Assembly (NCBI RefSeq): GCF_003987065.1
Contig: NZ_PIPY01000001.1
Coordinates: forward strand, 62,001-126,000
Reading direction: 5' to 3'
Source of the DNA: Pseudidiomarina insulisalsae
Lineage (GTDB): Bacteria > Pseudomonadota > Gammaproteobacteria > Enterobacterales > Alteromonadaceae
DNA: 64,000 bases
In this document: piece after piece, positions 53,007 to 64,000 of the stretch
Numbering within the stretch: the stretch's first letter is position 1
Layout of the letters: each line of letters begins with the position of its first letter
The notes under the pieces: generated by a model
Told to the model about the DNA's origin: nothing
Databases searched by the model: none
Seen by the model: the letters and a program-made list of their open reading frames with translations, nothing else
Translations under genes and position numbers: made by a program

Positions 53007-54272
53007 CTAAGACTTCTGGCGCTTCATGGCGTCGAAGAATTCGTCGTTGGTTTTGGTCATTTGGAGTTTGTCGATGAGGAATTCCATGGCTTCGGTTTCG
53101 CCCATTGGGTGGACGATTTTGCGCAGGATCCACATTTTCTGCAGCTCGTCCTGTGAGGTGAGCAGCTCTTCGCGACGGGTGCCGGAACGGTTGAAGTCGA
53201 TGGCCGGGAAGACGCGCTTTTCGGCGATTTTGCGGTTCAGGTGGAGTTCCATGTTACCGGTGCCCTTGAACTCTTCGTAAATGACTTCGTCCATTTTCGA
53301 GCCGGTATCGATAAGTGCTGTGGCGATGATGGTCAAACTGCCACCTTCCTCGACATTACGCGCGGCACCGAAGAAGCGCTTCGGCTTATGTAACGCGTTT
53401 GCGTCAACACCACCGGTCAGAACTTTGCCTGAGCTTGGAATCACTGTGTTGTAAGCGCGTGCCAGACGGGTAATTGAGTCGAGCAAAATAACCACATCTT
53501 TTTTGTGTTCAACCAGACGCTTGGCCTTTTCAATAACCATTTCAGCAACCTGCACGTGACGGCTTGCTGGCTCATCGAACGTTGACGCTACGACTTCGCC
53601 TTTTACCAGGCGGTGCATTTCAGTCACTTCTTCCGGGCGCTCGTCAATTAACAGCACCATCAACACACATTCCGGGTGGTTGGCTGCAATCGACTGGGCA
53701 ATATTCTGCAGCAACAGGGTTTTACCTGCTTTCGGTGGCGCGACAATCAGGCCACGCTGGCCTTTACCAATCGGTGATGCCAGATCCAGAACGCGAGCGG
53801 TGATGTCTTCGGTAGAACCATTACCGCGCTCCATGCGCAGACGTTCGTCGGCATGCAGTGGTGTAAGGTTTTCGAAGAGAATCTTGTTGCGGGAGTTTTC
53901 AGGCTTGTCGAAGTTGACTTCACGAATCTTTAGCAGAGCGAAATAGCGTTCGCCTTCTTTTGGCGGTCGTATTTTGCCGGCTACGGTGTCACCGGTACGC
54001 AGGTTGAACCGACGGATTTGGCTGGGTGAGACGTAGATGTCGTCAGGGCCGGCAAGGTATGAAGAGTCTGCCGAGCGTAAGAAGCCGAAACCGTCCTGCA
54101 AGATTTCCAGTACCCCATCGCCATAAATATCTTCACCGCTTTTTGCGTGGGCTTTGAGGATGGCAAAGATAATATCTTGCTTGCGGGTACGAGCCATGGC
54201 CTCAAGGCCCATGGATTCTGCGAGCTGTACAAGCTCATTTACTGGTTTATTTTTTAATTCTGTCAGATTCAT
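53007..54272 (-). CDS. rho: Transcription termination factor Rho
   Basis: A 421-residue hexameric RNA helicase that ends transcription at unstructured C-rich RNA. N-terminal helical domain [20 protein letters not shown], cold-shock-like RNA-binding domain ([30 protein letters not shown]), Walker [13 protein letters not shown], Walker [17 protein letters not shown] and Q-loop [21 protein letters not shown]. Near-identical length to E. coli Rho. A 224-bp leader separates it from trxA; a long leader is common for rho, which is often autoregulated by attenuation. Confidence 0.98.
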   Translation of the reverse strand: MNLTELKNKPVNELVQLAESMGLEAMARTRKQDIIFAILKAHAKSGEDIYGDGVLEILQDGFGFLRSADSSYLAGPDDIYVSPSQIRRFNLRTGDTVAGKIRPPKEGERYFALLKIREVNFDKPENSRNKILFENLTPLHADERLRMERGNGSTEDITARVLDLASPIGKGQRGLIVAPPKAGKTLLLQNIAQSIAANHPECVLMVLLIDERPEEVTEMHRLVKGEVVASTFDEPASRHVQVAEMVIEKAKRLVEHKKDVVILLDSITRLARAYNTVIPSSGKVLTGGVDANALHKPKRFFGAARNVEEGGSLTIIATALIDTGSKMDEVIYEEFKGTGNMELHLNRKIAEKRVFPAIDFNRSGTRREELLTSQDELQKMWILRKIVHPMGETEAMEFLIDKLQMTKTNDEFFDAMKRQKS

Positions 54273-54445
54273 AAGAAGGGTATGACTTTAGTGTCCTGAG
54301 AAACAAAGGGTTAGATTCAGTTTATAGCTTTAGGGGTTTGCTATCTGGCTGCCGTAAGGCTGGCAACCTGAAGAAATATGTTTGAAAAGTAACACCTAAA
54401 CGGCGCTTCGTCCAGTTTTTTGCCGTATATTTAAGCTAAAGTTCA

Positions 54446-54486
54446 CGAAAACGTCACCAAACCTTGCGGTCTGGCAACGTTTTTCG
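54446..54486 (-). terminator. Candidate terminator after trxA
   Basis: CGAAAACGT (54446-54454) pairs with ACGTTTTTCG (54477-54486) with one bulge, and inner bases (ACC/GGT) extend the hairpin. It begins 10 bp past the trxA stop; only a weak T-rich stretch follows. Confidence 0.4.
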
Positions 54487-54496
54487 CAACTCACCA

Positions 54497-54823
54497 TTAC
54501 AGGTTCTGTTCAATAAACTCGGCTAATTGAGCTTTTGACAACGCACCTACTTTGGTTCCGGCAACTTCACCGTTTTTGAACAGCAATAACGTTGGGATGC
54601 CGCGAATGCCGTACTTCGGTGGGGTCTGGCTGTTGTGGTCAACGTTCAGTTTACCAATAGTGATGCGATCGCCGTACTCATTGGCAATGTCGTCAAGAAT
54701 CGGGGCAATCATTTTGCATGGTCCACACCACTCGGCCCAAAAATCGACAAGTACTGGCTTATCTGAATTGAGTACATCTGCCTCAAAAGTATCATCACTT
54801 AGCTGAACAATTTTATCACTCAT
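54497..54823 (-). CDS. trxA: Thioredoxin
   Basis: A 108-residue cytoplasmic thiol-disulfide reductant. Active site WCGPCK with Cys33 and Cys36, cis-Pro in GIPTLLLF, and the buried Asp in VLVDFWAEW. Full length. GGAG lies six bases before the ATG. The candidate promoter is between trxA and the divergent rhlB. Confidence 0.97.
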   Translation of the reverse strand: MSDKIVQLSDDTFEADVLNSDKPVLVDFWAEWCGPCKMIAPILDDIANEYGDRITIGKLNVDHNSQTPPKYGIRGIPTLLLFKNGEVAGTKVGALSKAQLAEFIEQNL

Positions 54824-54865
54824 GGTAATCTCCGCTGCTGAATTCGCGTGAAATAATAAAACACT

Positions 54866-54894
54866 ATTATTTCTGTTTTTGAATGTTAGCGCAA
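54866..54894 (-). promoter_or_regulatory. Candidate trxA promoter
   Basis: Read leftward, TTGCGC (complement of 54889-54894) and AATAAT (complement of 54866-54871) are 17 bp apart, about 40 bp before the start codon. Confidence 0.4.
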
Positions 54895-54911
54895 ACTGGT
54901 ATGCTTACGCT

Positions 54912-56207
54912 ATGAGTAAAACACACCTTACAGAGACACGCTTCGCCGATCTCGACCTGCATCCGCAGGTATTAACTGCTTTGAACAAGGCTGGCTTTGA
55001 ATATTGCACGCCCATTCAGGCTTTGAGCCTACCTGTTGCCCTGAAAGGTCAAGACGTGGCAGGCCAGGCCCAAACCGGAACAGGTAAAACCCTGGCGTTC
55101 CTGATTGCCACCTTTACAACCTTGCTGAACAAGCCGCGAGAGGGCGAAAAACGTTATCCGCGCGCTATTATCATGGCTCCTACGCGTGAACTTGCCATTC
55201 AGATCGCAAACGATGCTGAACTGCTGGCTGATCACTGTGATATGCGTCTCGGTATAATCTATGGGGGCGAAGGTTACGAAAGTCAACGGCAGAAGCTTGA
55301 AGAAGGGGTCGATATTTTGATCGGCACCACCGGGCGTCTGATCGATTACTTCAAGCAGGGTATTTACCAGCTCGATAAAATTGACGTAGTCGTGCTGGAC
55401 GAAGCCGACCGGATGTTCGATCTGGGATTCATTAAAGATATCCGCTACATGTTTAACCGCATGCCAGGCGCCAAAGAACGACAGAGCATGCTGTTCTCGG
55501 CCACCTTGTCGCAACGGGTACAAGAACTTGCCTACGAGCATATGAACTCGCCGACAAAAGTGGAAGTAGAACCCGCACAAAAAACCGGTATCCGCATTAC
55601 CGAAGAGCTGTTTTATCCTTCCAAGCAAGACAAAATTAAGCTGTTACTGACGCTGATTGAAGAAGACTGGCCCGATAAAGCCATTATTTTTGCGAACACC
55701 AAACACACCTGCGAAAAGCTCTATCAGTGGCTCGAGGCGGATGGCCATCGTGTGGGCCTGCTGACCGGCGATGTGCCGCAACGCAAGCGCCTGAAAATAC
55801 TGGAGCAATTTACCGAAGGTTCACTGGACTTTCTGGTGGCAACGGACGTGGCTGCGCGTGGTTTGCATATTCCGGAAGTCAGTCATGTCTATAATTTTGA
55901 CCTGCCTGATGACTTTGAGGACTACGTACATCGTATTGGCCGTACTGGTCGTGCCGGCGCCAGTGGTAAAGCAATTAATCTAGCCTGTGAAGAGTACGTC
56001 TACAATCTGCCAGCCATTGAAGAGTATATTGGCCACGCGATACCGGTGACCAAGTACGATCCTGATGCGCTGTTGACTGATATTCGTAGTCCGCGCCCCA
56101 GCGGCCGTAGACGGACCCGTGGCGGTCGACGCGGTGGTCAGCAACGCCGTGGCAACAATCAGCGCGGCGGTGGCAGCAAACAGTCGTCAGGGAAGCGTTC
56201 GAACTGA
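54912..56207 (+). CDS. rhlB: ATP-dependent RNA helicase RhlB
   Basis: A 431-residue DEAD-box helicase, a component of the RNA degradosome. The start is ATG 54912 ([14 protein letters not shown]), matching E. coli RhlB; an in-frame ATG 11 codons earlier is not used. Motifs: Q-motif [10 protein letters not shown], Walker [22 protein letters not shown] in LFSATLSQ, and [10 protein letters not shown]. The C-terminal tail is Arg/Gly-rich ([20 protein letters not shown]), likely binding RNA or RNase E. Its stop codon shares one base with the gppA start (TGATG). Confidence 0.96.
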   Translation: MSKTHLTETRFADLDLHPQVLTALNKAGFEYCTPIQALSLPVALKGQDVAGQAQTGTGKTLAFLIATFTTLLNKPREGEKRYPRAIIMAPTRELAIQIANDAELLADHCDMRLGIIYGGEGYESQRQKLEEGVDILIGTTGRLIDYFKQGIYQLDKIDVVVLDEADRMFDLGFIKDIRYMFNRMPGAKERQSMLFSATLSQRVQELAYEHMNSPTKVEVEPAQKTGIRITEELFYPSKQDKIKLLLTLIEEDWPDKAIIFANTKHTCEKLYQWLEADGHRVGLLTGDVPQRKRLKILEQFTEGSLDFLVATDVAARGLHIPEVSHVYNFDLPDDFEDYVHRIGRTGRAGASGKAINLACEEYVYNLPAIEEYIGHAIPVTKYDPDALLTDIRSPRPSGRRRTRGGRRGGQQRRGNNQRGGGSKQSSGKRSN

Positions 56208-57145
56208 TGTCTTCCGGTAACGTGCGAATCGCGGCCATTGACTTAGGCTCCAACAGCTTCCATATGCTGATTGCAAAAGCGACCTCGCGCGGTTACCGAA
56301 TTTTGACCCGACAACGCCAAAAAGTACGTTTAGCTGACGGCCTGCAAGCCGATCATACTGTTGAGGACGCCGCGATAAAACGCGGCGTTTCTTGTTTACA
56401 GAGCTTTGCCGAACTCATTGCCCGCTATCAGCCGTTACAGGTGCGCTGTGTCGCCACCGCCACCCTGCGCCTGGCAAAGAACCGCAAGCAGCTTCTGAGG
56501 GCTTTTGAGAAAGCGCTGGGCTTCCCTATTGATGTCATTTCCGGAACCACCGAGGCGAGCCTGATCTATCAGGGGGCAACGGCGGAACTCGACGCGCCGG
56601 ATCAGCCCATGCTGGTGCTCGATATTGGCGGCGCCAGCACTGAAGTGATCGCCGGTGTCGGCACCGAGCCGCATGTGCTGAAAAGTTTAGACATGGGGTG
56701 CGTGGTCTGGCAGAACCGCTTTTTTAAAGATGGACGCATTAATACCGGGCGTTTTCAGCAAGCGACAGCCGCGGCGAGTGCGTTAATACGACCACTGGCG
56801 AGAACCTATAAGGCGCACGGCTGGCAAACGGTATGTGGCGCTTCAGGTACCTTCCGCGCCTTGCAGGACCGGCTGCAGCACCAGTGTCAGCAACAGCCGG
56901 GTCAGCGGCAAATGGACCAGCAGTTTATTCGCGATGCCGCTGCTGCGGCAATTGCCGAGGGCGAGGTGAGCCGCCTGCAAAACTTAGGCATAAGAGACGA
57001 TCGCATCGCGGTTTTTTGCGGCGGTTTAGCTATTCTTGTAGCGGTGGTTGAAGAACTTGGCATAGAGCGCATCGATTTAGCGAAAGGGGCCCTGCGCGAG
57101 GGCCTCGTCCACACCATGTTAGCGCAGCGCGCGGGAGCGCGCTGA
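56207..57145 (+). CDS. gppA: Ppx/GppA family phosphatase
   Basis: A 312-residue member of the exopolyphosphatase/pppGpp phosphatase family. ASKHA-fold signatures: IAAIDLGSNSFHMLIAK, TRQRQKVRLADGL, SGTTEASLIYQGA and VLDIGGASTEVIAG. It lacks the C-terminal HD-like extension of E. coli GppA (~500 residues), so it is the short two-domain form; whether it acts on pppGpp or polyphosphate is uncertain. Coupled to rhlB by the TGATG overlap, as in E. coli. Confidence 0.88.
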   Translation: MSSGNVRIAAIDLGSNSFHMLIAKATSRGYRILTRQRQKVRLADGLQADHTVEDAAIKRGVSCLQSFAELIARYQPLQVRCVATATLRLAKNRKQLLRAFEKALGFPIDVISGTTEASLIYQGATAELDAPDQPMLVLDIGGASTEVIAGVGTEPHVLKSLDMGCVVWQNRFFKDGRINTGRFQQATAAASALIRPLARTYKAHGWQTVCGASGTFRALQDRLQHQCQQQPGQRQMDQQFIRDAAAAAIAEGEVSRLQNLGIRDDRIAVFCGGLAILVAVVEELGIERIDLAKGALREGLVHTMLAQRAGAR

Positions 57146-57146
57146 T

Positions 57147-58154
<1,008 letters not shown>

Positions 58155-59942
58155 CTATGGTTTTTCACTCACATCTTTTAATGAACGGGCAATGCGGATT
58201 TGATTGCGGCCAGCGTGTTTAGCCTGATACAGCGCATTGTCCGCCGCCTCTAGCAACTGCTTGCTTGACGCGTGACCAGGCAGACTGTTGAGCAATGCCA
58301 TGCCTACGCTGACCGTCAGTTTAACCTCTCCGCGCTCAGTTTTAAAAGAGTGAGCACGAATGACTTCAGTCACGGTAAGTACTTTATCATGGCAGCCAAG
58401 CTCCTGAGCGCCCGGCATCAGGACTACGAACTCTTCACCACCATAACGGTAAATACGATCACCTGCCCTACGGAAGTTCACTTTCAGCAGGCGCGCCAAC
58501 TCAACCAGAACTTCGTCGCCGGCCTGGTGGCCCAGGGTGTCATTAATTTTCTTAAAGTGATCAATATCGATCATGACCACGGCAATGTCATAACCGGTGC
58601 GGCGCGCACGACGCACTTCGAGCGGTAAATCTTCATCCAATACGCCACGATTGTAAAGCCGGGTCAGACGATCTTCATTACTTTTCAACTCAAGTCGCTG
58701 ATTCATATCTTTGAGCTTACGCATCAGCGCTTCAAGTTCGGCGGTACGTTGCTTCACTTTGACTTCAAGCCGGGAGTTGAGGCGTTGTTCGACCATAAGC
58801 CGTTCTTTGCGATCTTCATTGAACCGGATTGCCAGAACCAGGCTAAGTAGCATGATTTCAATGGCAGAGCCAATCATAATCAGGTAACGCTGGATAAAGA
58901 ACGAGTCAAGAAAGCCAAGATAGCCAATCGCATTAATAATAATTGCCAGCAACAGCACACTCAGTGCCAGGGTGTAAATGCGCGCGTAAGCAAGCCCTTG
59001 TTGCCACAAGGTAAAGCCCGTCACGATAAGGAAGCTGCTGGCCAGAATTGCCACTACCAGAATCACTGAAATCATCATTTCATAGGGCAGTACCAGCGAC
59101 GCGATAAATGAAAGTCCGCCCGCGATCATAATCCCCTGCAAGCCCCGATGGAGTTTCGGACTGCGGGTTTCAGTCTGGAGTATCTGGCTGGCAACCAGAC
59201 TCGCAAGAATAAAAACGATACTGCCAAATAAAGGAATTGCCTTGTACTGCAGCCACTCAAACCACGGCCACAGGTACTGGTAGCCAGTGCCGTCAAGGGC
59301 GGCCAGCAACAAACCGATAGCAACGATATAGCCACTGTAATAAGCAAAGCGCCGATCGCGCGTTACCACGTAACTGAAGAAGTTATAAATTGCCATACAC
59401 AGCAACAGTCCGAAATACATGCCGGTAGCGGTATTTAACAACTGTTCATCAGCGATCAGGTCGGCGGGCTTCCAGATGCTAAGCGGAACGCGCATGGAAC
59501 TGGTAGTTTCGACACGCAGATAAACACTGGTAGCGGCATGGGATTCGACCGGCAGAATAAAGTTACGGCTGTGTACTTCGCGCTGTGAAAATTCATAGCT
59601 ATCGCCGGTCCGAATGCGATCAATTACCTCACCATTTTGCACAAAATACGCGTCGATTTTGTCGAGCAGGGGATAACCGACACGCAGTTGACGGTCATGA
59701 TCACTGGCTTTCAATTCAAAATAAAACCAATAAACGGCCGAGGTATAGCCAAAGGACGCGCCGTCACCGGGAACCACTTGCCAGTAGCTGGGCGGCTTAT
59801 CGATGAGGCTTTCGATCGAAGCAGAGCCCGACTCGTCCACGTGGTAATAGACAGGCGGCATATCTTCCTGCGCGTGTACAGGCGTTCCATAGGCCAACAC
59901 TGCTGCCAGCAGAATCGAGATTAAGATCGACCATCGCTTCAC
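58155..59942 (-). CDS. 7TMR-DISM diguanylate cyclase
   Basis: A 595-residue inner-membrane enzyme that makes cyclic di-GMP. Signal peptide MKRWSILISILLAAVLAYGTPVHA, a periplasmic 7TMR-DISMED2 domain (~30-180), seven transmembrane helices (~185-385), a coiled coil (~390-430) and a GGDEF domain with catalytic RYGGEEFVVL. An RxxD inhibitory site (RAGD) lies five residues before it, so product feedback is expected. The DISM domain probably senses a small ligand. The start is GTG 59942. It sits between tatD (14 bp) and hemB (0 bp) in the tat-hem operon. Confidence 0.93.
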   Translation of the reverse strand: MKRWSILISILLAAVLAYGTPVHAQEDMPPVYYHVDESGSASIESLIDKPPSYWQVVPGDGASFGYTSAVYWFYFELKASDHDRQLRVGYPLLDKIDAYFVQNGEVIDRIRTGDSYEFSQREVHSRNFILPVESHAATSVYLRVETTSSMRVPLSIWKPADLIADEQLLNTATGMYFGLLLCMAIYNFFSYVVTRDRRFAYYSGYIVAIGLLLAALDGTGYQYLWPWFEWLQYKAIPLFGSIVFILASLVASQILQTETRSPKLHRGLQGIMIAGGLSFIASLVLPYEMMISVILVVAILASSFLIVTGFTLWQQGLAYARIYTLALSVLLLAIIINAIGYLGFLDSFFIQRYLIMIGSAIEIMLLSLVLAIRFNEDRKERLMVEQRLNSRLEVKVKQRTAELEALMRKLKDMNQRLELKSNEDRLTRLYNRGVLDEDLPLEVRRARRTGYDIAVVMIDIDHFKKINDTLGHQAGDEVLVELARLLKVNFRRAGDRIYRYGGEEFVVLMPGAQELGCHDKVLTVTEVIRAHSFKTERGEVKLTVSVGMALLNSLPGHASSKQLLEAADNALYQAKHAGRNQIRIARSLKDVSEKP

Positions 59943-59956
59943 TTGCTTTGTCTTCC

Positions 59957-60745
59957 TTAGCGTCCAAAAAACGAATAACTGTTACGCCGTGTGGCTGTCG
60001 CGAGTTCGGCGCTGGAAATACCGCGCAAATCAGCGACAACACGGGCAATCTCGGGGAGCCAGCAAGGCTCATTCACACTCGGGCGGGGACGTAATGTGCG
60101 CGGCACCAGAAAAGGTGCATCTGTTTCCAGAATTAGGCGCTCAAGTGGAATCTCCGGCACCGCTTTGCGCAGAGCTTCCCCACGTCGCTCATCGCAGACC
60201 CAGCCGGTAATTCCGATATAACATCCTAACTTTAGATACTCTTTCACCTCGGCGCAACCGCTTGTGAAACAATGAGCTAATTTTCTTTGAATTTTTTCTG
60301 AATATTTTTGTAACAATTCTTTTTGTTGAGTAAAAGCGTCGCGCTCGTGCAAATAAACGGGTAGATCTAATTCCGCGGCGACCTCCAATTGCTGCTCAAA
60401 TATCTTCAGCTGAACATCGCGCGGTGAAAAGTCACGGTTAAAATCGAGGCCGCACTCGCCGATTGCGACCACCGCCGGGTGCTGCGCGATTTCAATCAGT
60501 TGTTGCTGTAAATCTGCCGGCGCTGCGCTGGCATCGTGAGGGTGAACTCCCGCGGTGACCATGAGCTGAGGATAGCGTTCCGCCAGCTCACAGGCAGTGC
60601 GGGCTTCGCTCAGGTTCGTGGCAATAACCAGTTGCCCGGTAACGCCAGCATCCGCAGCGCGCTGCAGCACCGCCTCGACGTCATCGTATAAACGCGGGTG
60701 AGTAAGATTTACACCCGCGTCAAACCACTGTGGGGACAGTGTCAT
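59957..60745 (-). CDS. tatD: TatD family deoxyribonuclease
   Basis: A 262-residue metal-dependent hydrolase; TatD is a 3'-5' exonuclease linked to DNA repair and not essential for Tat transport. Signatures: FDAGVNLTHPRLYDDV, VTAGVHPHDA, AIGECGLDFNRDFSPRDVQ, VYLHERDAF and LILETDAPFLVPRTLRPR. Four bases separate it from the upstream 166-residue protein gene, so it shares its transcript. Confidence 0.95.
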   Translation of the reverse strand: MTLSPQWFDAGVNLTHPRLYDDVEAVLQRAADAGVTGQLVIATNLSEARTACELAERYPQLMVTAGVHPHDASAAPADLQQQLIEIAQHPAVVAIGECGLDFNRDFSPRDVQLKIFEQQLEVAAELDLPVYLHERDAFTQQKELLQKYSEKIQRKLAHCFTSGCAEVKEYLKLGCYIGITGWVCDERRGEALRKAVPEIPLERLILETDAPFLVPRTLRPRPSVNEPCWLPEIARVVADLRGISSAELATATRRNSYSFFGR

Positions 60746-60749
60746 AAGA

Positions 60750-61250
60750 TTATTTGATACGGCGCACTTTAATACGCTTATTCAGGCCCTCGCGGCCTAA
60801 GAAAAAGCCATTCAGGACGCCACGTTCAATGTGATAGTCGGCATCAAGGGGCAACTGATAAGTTTGTGAATCGGTTTGCTTCCAGACCTGGCCATTGGTC
60901 AGATAGATAATCCACTTGCCGTAAGGGTCTTTTTCAACTTTTTGCAACGACACGTAAATAGTGTCGTCAGCATCATTGGTCTCGGGCAGACCAAACTGAT
61001 CTTCGGGGTTTCGCTGCGGCCGCTCACTTACCGCGGCTGGTTGTGTATTGCTACGCTGGGCCGCTGGTGCCTCAACGCTCTGGCCGGCTGCTAACTTGTC
61101 ATAACAAACCAACCGCTGCAATGGATTTTCAATACTCGCACATGCTTTTAACTGATCTGCGGCGGGCGCTTGTGCACTAGCGTTTGGAGTCCAAAGAAGC
61201 GCCACGGTTACACAACTGACAACACTCCCCAAACCTAACAATTTCAGCAT
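60750..61250 (-). CDS. Exported protein of unknown function in the tat operon
   Basis: A 166-residue protein with a signal peptide (to about ...NASAQA). A conserved-looking Cys pair occurs in LKACASIENPLQRLVCYDKLA, a motif found in many short exported proteins of proteobacteria. A disordered Pro/Gln/Asn-rich linker (~60-90) leads to a beta-rich C-terminal domain with GKWIIYLTNGQVWKQTDSQT and a basic end (KRIKVRRIK). AGGAAG precedes the ATG. It lies between tatC and tatD; function unknown. Confidence 0.8.
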   Translation of the reverse strand: MLKLLGLGSVVSCVTVALLWTPNASAQAPAADQLKACASIENPLQRLVCYDKLAAGQSVEAPAAQRSNTQPAAVSERPQRNPEDQFGLPETNDADDTIYVSLQKVEKDPYGKWIIYLTNGQVWKQTDSQTYQLPLDADYHIERGVLNGFFLGREGLNKRIKVRRIK

Positions 61251-61276
61251 TTTTTTGCTTCCTACTTCTAGATAAT

Positions 61277-62014
61277 TCAGTCTCGTTCCGGCTCAGCTGA
61301 ACGCGGTGTCCGTTGGTATAGACCAGCAATCACTAAGCCAAGTTCAAATAGCAGCCACATGGGTATCGCTAACAACGTTTGCGAAATAATATCCGGCGGT
61401 GTTAATACCATTCCGACAATGAAAGCCACGACAATGACATAGGGGCGCTTCGCACGCAAGGACTTGACGCTGGTCACCCCTGTCCAGCACAGTAAAATAA
61501 TCGCTACCGGCGTTTCGAAAGCGATGCCAAAGGCCATGAAAATGGCCAGTACAAAGTCCAGATAGCGGGCGATATCGGTGGCGACAGTCACACCTTCGGG
61601 CGCTGCGTTAGCTAAAAAGTTAAGCGCGAGTGGCAACACGACCCAGTAGGCAAACGCCACGCCCACATAAAACAGTAAGGTGCTGGAAATCATGAGTGGC
61701 ACTACCAGGCGCTTTTCACGCTTATAAAGACCTGGTGCGATAAAGGCCCACACTTGCCATAGCAATACCGGAATCGCTAATGCAATGGAGACGACCAGTG
61801 CCAATTTGAACGGCGTAAAGAACGGCGTAGCGACATCAGTCGCTATCAGTGTGCTGCCCTGCGGTAAACTTGCCAGCATGGGTGCCGCCAGCAACTGATA
61901 AAGATCGTCGGCAAAGAACGCGGCCACGGAAAAAATCGCCAGCACCACCAGTACGCCGCGAAGCACGCGACGCCGTAGTTCCAGCAAATGATCAAGTAAG
62001 GGCGACTGACTCAT
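61277..62014 (-). CDS. tatC: Sec-independent protein translocase TatC
   Basis: A 245-residue membrane protein with six helices that recognises twin-arginine signal peptides. [20 protein letters not shown] at the N-terminus, [20 protein letters not shown] and [19 protein letters not shown] are typical. The ATG overlaps the tatB stop by 4 bp. Confidence 0.97.
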   Translation of the reverse strand: MSQSPLLDHLLELRRRVLRGVLVVLAIFSVAAFFADDLYQLLAAPMLASLPQGSTLIATDVATPFFTPFKLALVVSIALAIPVLLWQVWAFIAPGLYKREKRLVVPLMISSTLLFYVGVAFAYWVVLPLALNFLANAAPEGVTVATDIARYLDFVLAIFMAFGIAFETPVAIILLCWTGVTSVKSLRAKRPYVIVVAFIVGMVLTPPDIISQTLLAIPMWLLFELGLVIAGLYQRTPRSAEPERD

Positions 62015-62394
62015 GATGAAGAGTTCGGTGGCTCGGACTTGCGTTCATCGGACGAAGTGGAATTATCCTGTGTTTTTTCATCACTTTCCGCGGCCGGTTT
62101 TTTCGCATAAGGCCGTTGAACCGCGGCGGCTGCCTGGCGTAACTCAGCCATTGAGCGCTGCAGTTCAGGGGAGAGCTTATCTGCTTCTAACTGTTCCGCC
62201 TTACGCAAGTGTTCATGCAGTTCCTTGATGCGTAATTCATGGTTCAGTTCGGCCTGCACTGAAGTACCAAACGACTTGGCTTTTTGCAGTCCACGCTGCA
62301 ACGCCCGCAGCGCGCCGGGTAAGCGCTCAGGTCCCAACACTAACAGACCGATCAGAGCCACTATCAGCAGCTCCCAGAAGCCAATATCAAACAT
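62011..62394 (-). CDS. tatB: Sec-independent protein translocase TatB
   Basis: A 127-residue TatB: N-terminal helix [20 protein letters not shown], hinge [10 protein letters not shown], an amphipathic helix and a Ser-rich tail. Works with TatC in substrate recognition. Five bases separate it from tatA. Confidence 0.96.
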   Translation of the reverse strand: MFDIGFWELLIVALIGLLVLGPERLPGALRALQRGLQKAKSFGTSVQAELNHELRIKELHEHLRKAEQLEADKLSPELQRSMAELRQAAAAVQRPYAKKPAAESDEKTQDNSTSSDERKSEPPNSSS

Positions 62395-62399
62395 TGCGC

Positions 62400-62600
62400 T
62401 TACGCGTCCTTGTCGTTATCGGACTTGCTATCGACCTTTTTTTGTTCCTGCGATGTAGTACTTTCATCGTCACTTACTGACTTTTTAAAGCCCTTCACTG
62501 CCGACCCCAGGTCGCTGCCCATTGAACGCAAGCGCTTGGTACCGAACAATAAAACGATAATGACAAGTACAATCAATAATTGCCAGATACTAATTCCCAT
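62400..62600 (-). CDS. tatA: Sec-independent protein translocase TatA
   Basis: A 66-residue TatA: helix [20 protein letters not shown], amphipathic [20 protein letters not shown] and an acidic tail; forms the translocation pore. GAGGAAG precedes the ATG. Seven bases separate it from the ubiB stop. Confidence 0.97.
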   Translation of the reverse strand: MGISIWQLLIVLVIIVLLFGTKRLRSMGSDLGSAVKGFKKSVSDDESTTSQEQKKVDSKSDNDKDA

Positions 62601-62607
62601 AACTTCC

Positions 62608-64000
62608 TCACCTCGTCTGCGCTGGTTTGCGCCAGCTCATCATTATACTCGTCACGGTGACGATCGCACCAGTCAGTGTCAGCCAGTGGTTTTGATCGGT
62701 GACCCACAGCAACGTGGTCGAGATCAGACCGCCGGCACTTGCCAGCCCCCACCAGAGCCGCCATGCCAGGGTGCTTTGCACCTGCAGCATCGCCTGCGCT
62801 GCCAACTCCTGGCGTGTCACCTGATGTTTGTGGGTTTGCAGGTAGTCGTAAAGCAGGCTTGGCATTTCGGGCATCTTCTCGGCCCAATAAGGGGCCTGCT
62901 CTCTTACCGAGCGAACCACTGCCCGCCACCCCAGCTGCTCTTTCATCCAGCGCTCTAAAAATGGTTTCGCCGTCTGCCACAAGTCGAGTTGCGGATACAG
63001 CGTGCGGCCGAGGCCTTCCACGTACAGCAATGTTTTTTGCAATAATACCAGTTGTGGCTGCACTTCCATTTCAAAACGCCGCGCGGTATTAAACAGGTTC
63101 ACCAGCACATGGCCAAACGAAATATCGGCCAACGGCTTATTAAAAATAGGCTCGCAAACGGTACGTATTGCCGATTCAAAGTCTTCGACGTTAATATGTG
63201 CCGGCACCCAGCCCGAGTCGACATGCAACTCTGCTACTTTGCGGTAGTCACGATTAAAAAACGCCAGGAAGTTTTCCGCCAGATAACGCTTATCTTCACG
63301 ATTCAGCGTGCCGACAATGCCAAAGTCGATGCCCAGGTATTGCGGCTCTTTGGGATTCTTCCGTGACACAAAAATATTACCCGGGTGCATATCGGCGTGA
63401 AAGAAGCTATCGCGGAACACCTGGGTGAAGAACACCTCAACACCTCGTTCGGCGAGCTTTTTCATATCAACGCCCATAGCCATCAGGGTGTCAATGTCGC
63501 TCACCGGAATACCATCAATGCGCTCCATCACCATGACATTGTGGCGGCTATAGTCGCTATACACTTCAGGGATATACAGTAACGGCGAGTCTTCAAAGTT
63601 GCGCCGCAACTGAATCGCATTGGCCGCCTCGCGCGCCAAATCAAGCTCGTCGAGCAAGGTCTTCTGGTATTCTCTGACTACTTCGCGTGGTTTGAGCCGA
63701 CGACCGTCGGGCAGATGCTTGGCGAGCACCGCCGCCAGCGTCTCCATCAAACGCAGATCAGCGTCAATCGCTTTGCGGATGTCTGGCCGAATGACCTTAA
63801 TGACCACATCAGCACCGTCGTTATCGTCGCTCTTCAGGCGCGCCGTATGCACCTGAGCAATGGAAGCAGAGGCCAACGGCGTCACTGAAAACTCGTCAAA
63901 TGCGTCATGTATGGACGTCAGCCCCAGCGAGGCTTCTATCAGTTGCTGTGCGCGCTCACCGGAAAAAGGTTTTACTTTGTCCTGCAGTTTCGCCAGCTCT
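62608..64000 (-). CDS. ubiB: Ubiquinone biosynthesis kinase-like protein UbiB, partial
   Basis: The C-terminal ~463 residues of UbiB, an atypical kinase-like (ABC1/ADCK) protein needed for coenzyme Q synthesis; the N-terminus lies beyond 64000. Visible: [17 protein letters not shown] (the Ala-rich loop and QVH), [43 protein letters not shown] and [10 protein letters not shown] (the kinase-like D and DFG positions). Two C-terminal transmembrane helices ([32 protein letters not shown]) anchor it. Order ubiB-tatABC is as in E. coli. Confidence 0.97.
   Translation of the reverse strand, partial: ELAKLQDKVKPFSGERAQQLIEASLGLTSIHDAFDEFSVTPLASASIAQVHTARLKSDDNDGADVVIKVIRPDIRKAIDADLRLMETLAAVLAKHLPDGRRLKPREVVREYQKTLLDELDLAREAANAIQLRRNFEDSPLLYIPEVYSDYSRHNVMVMERIDGIPVSDIDTLMAMGVDMKKLAERGVEVFFTQVFRDSFFHADMHPGNIFVSRKNPKEPQYLGIDFGIVGTLNREDKRYLAENFLAFFNRDYRKVAELHVDSGWVPAHINVEDFESAIRTVCEPIFNKPLADISFGHVLVNLFNTARRFEMEVQPQLVLLQKTLLYVEGLGRTLYPQLDLWQTAKPFLERWMKEQLGWRAVVRSVREQAPYWAEKMPEMPSLLYDYLQTHKHQVTRQELAAQAMLQVQSTLAWRLWWGLASAGGLISTTLLWVTDQNHWLTLTGAIVTVTSIMMSWRKPAQTR

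Noticed and set aside
54273-54496. rhoL-like leader peptide
   Set aside because: No short frame with a convincing ribosome site was seen in the leader.

Overview
The window reads as chromosomal DNA of a marine gammaproteobacterium of the order Alteromonadales; Idiomarinaceae (Idiomarina/Pseudidiomarina-like) is the best guess. The basis is the family content and gene order (ubiB-tatABC-tatD-hemB, rho/trxA/rhlB/gppA, recCBD, ubiD-fre), a heavy load of exported peptidases and serine hydrolases, and two TonB-dependent receptors. This taxonomic call is an inference; no rRNA is present to confirm it. Genes are dense, with many 4-bp ATGA overlaps. I saw no tRNA, rRNA, CRISPR array, prophage or insertion sequence.

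Layout. 1-10 kb: the tail of an M16 peptidase, a repeat-bearing DUF3300 protein, an S46 dipeptidyl-peptidase below a NarL-type two-component pair, and glutamate dehydrogenase coupled to a penicillin-binding-protein-like serine hydrolase. 10-19 kb: SRAP/YedK, an ExeM-type secreted nuclease, a 2OG-Fe(II) oxygenase, malic enzyme, an outer-membrane protein of unknown role, an NRAMP-like transporter lacking the usual metal ligands, and an alkyltransferase. 19-23 kb: a WYL-type regulator with a palindrome over its promoter, a KEKE-rich small exported protein, a decayed serine hydrolase, and a DUF3667/GT2-GtrA pair. 23-28.4 kb: a TonB receptor followed by two PepSY membrane proteins, the second fused to an NqrF-like NADH/FAD/[2Fe-2S] reductase; this looks like a complete import-and-reduction cassette. 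28.5-41.5 kb: a MaoC-like protein, a penicillin-acylase-family lipoprotein, and recC-recB-recD-arfB. 41.6-44 kb: a phosphatase-like lipoprotein, trhO, dps and a DUF3185 protein. 44-49.2 kb: a thiamine uptake operon (TPP riboswitch, TonB receptor, PnuT, kinase, MFS). 49.2-54.9 kb: fre, ubiD, an EEP-family membrane protein, a cluster of palindromic repeats, rho and trxA. 54.9-64 kb: rhlB-gppA facing a long leftward operon ubiB-tatA-tatB-tatC-(166-aa protein)-tatD-GGDEF protein-hemB.

The observations I rate highest are: (1) the repeat cluster between the EEP gene and rho, where three copies share a core but carry different arms that are self-complementary within each copy; (2) an identical palindrome, TGCGACA-N5-TGTCGCA, upstream of the WYL regulator and between recC and the phosphatase-like lipoprotein gene, suggesting a small regulon; (3) the PepSY-NqrF fusion cassette; and (4) the riboswitch-controlled thiamine operon ending in an MFS gene. 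Terminators and promoters were called by eye from inverted repeats and -35/-10 spacing and are weaker than the gene calls.
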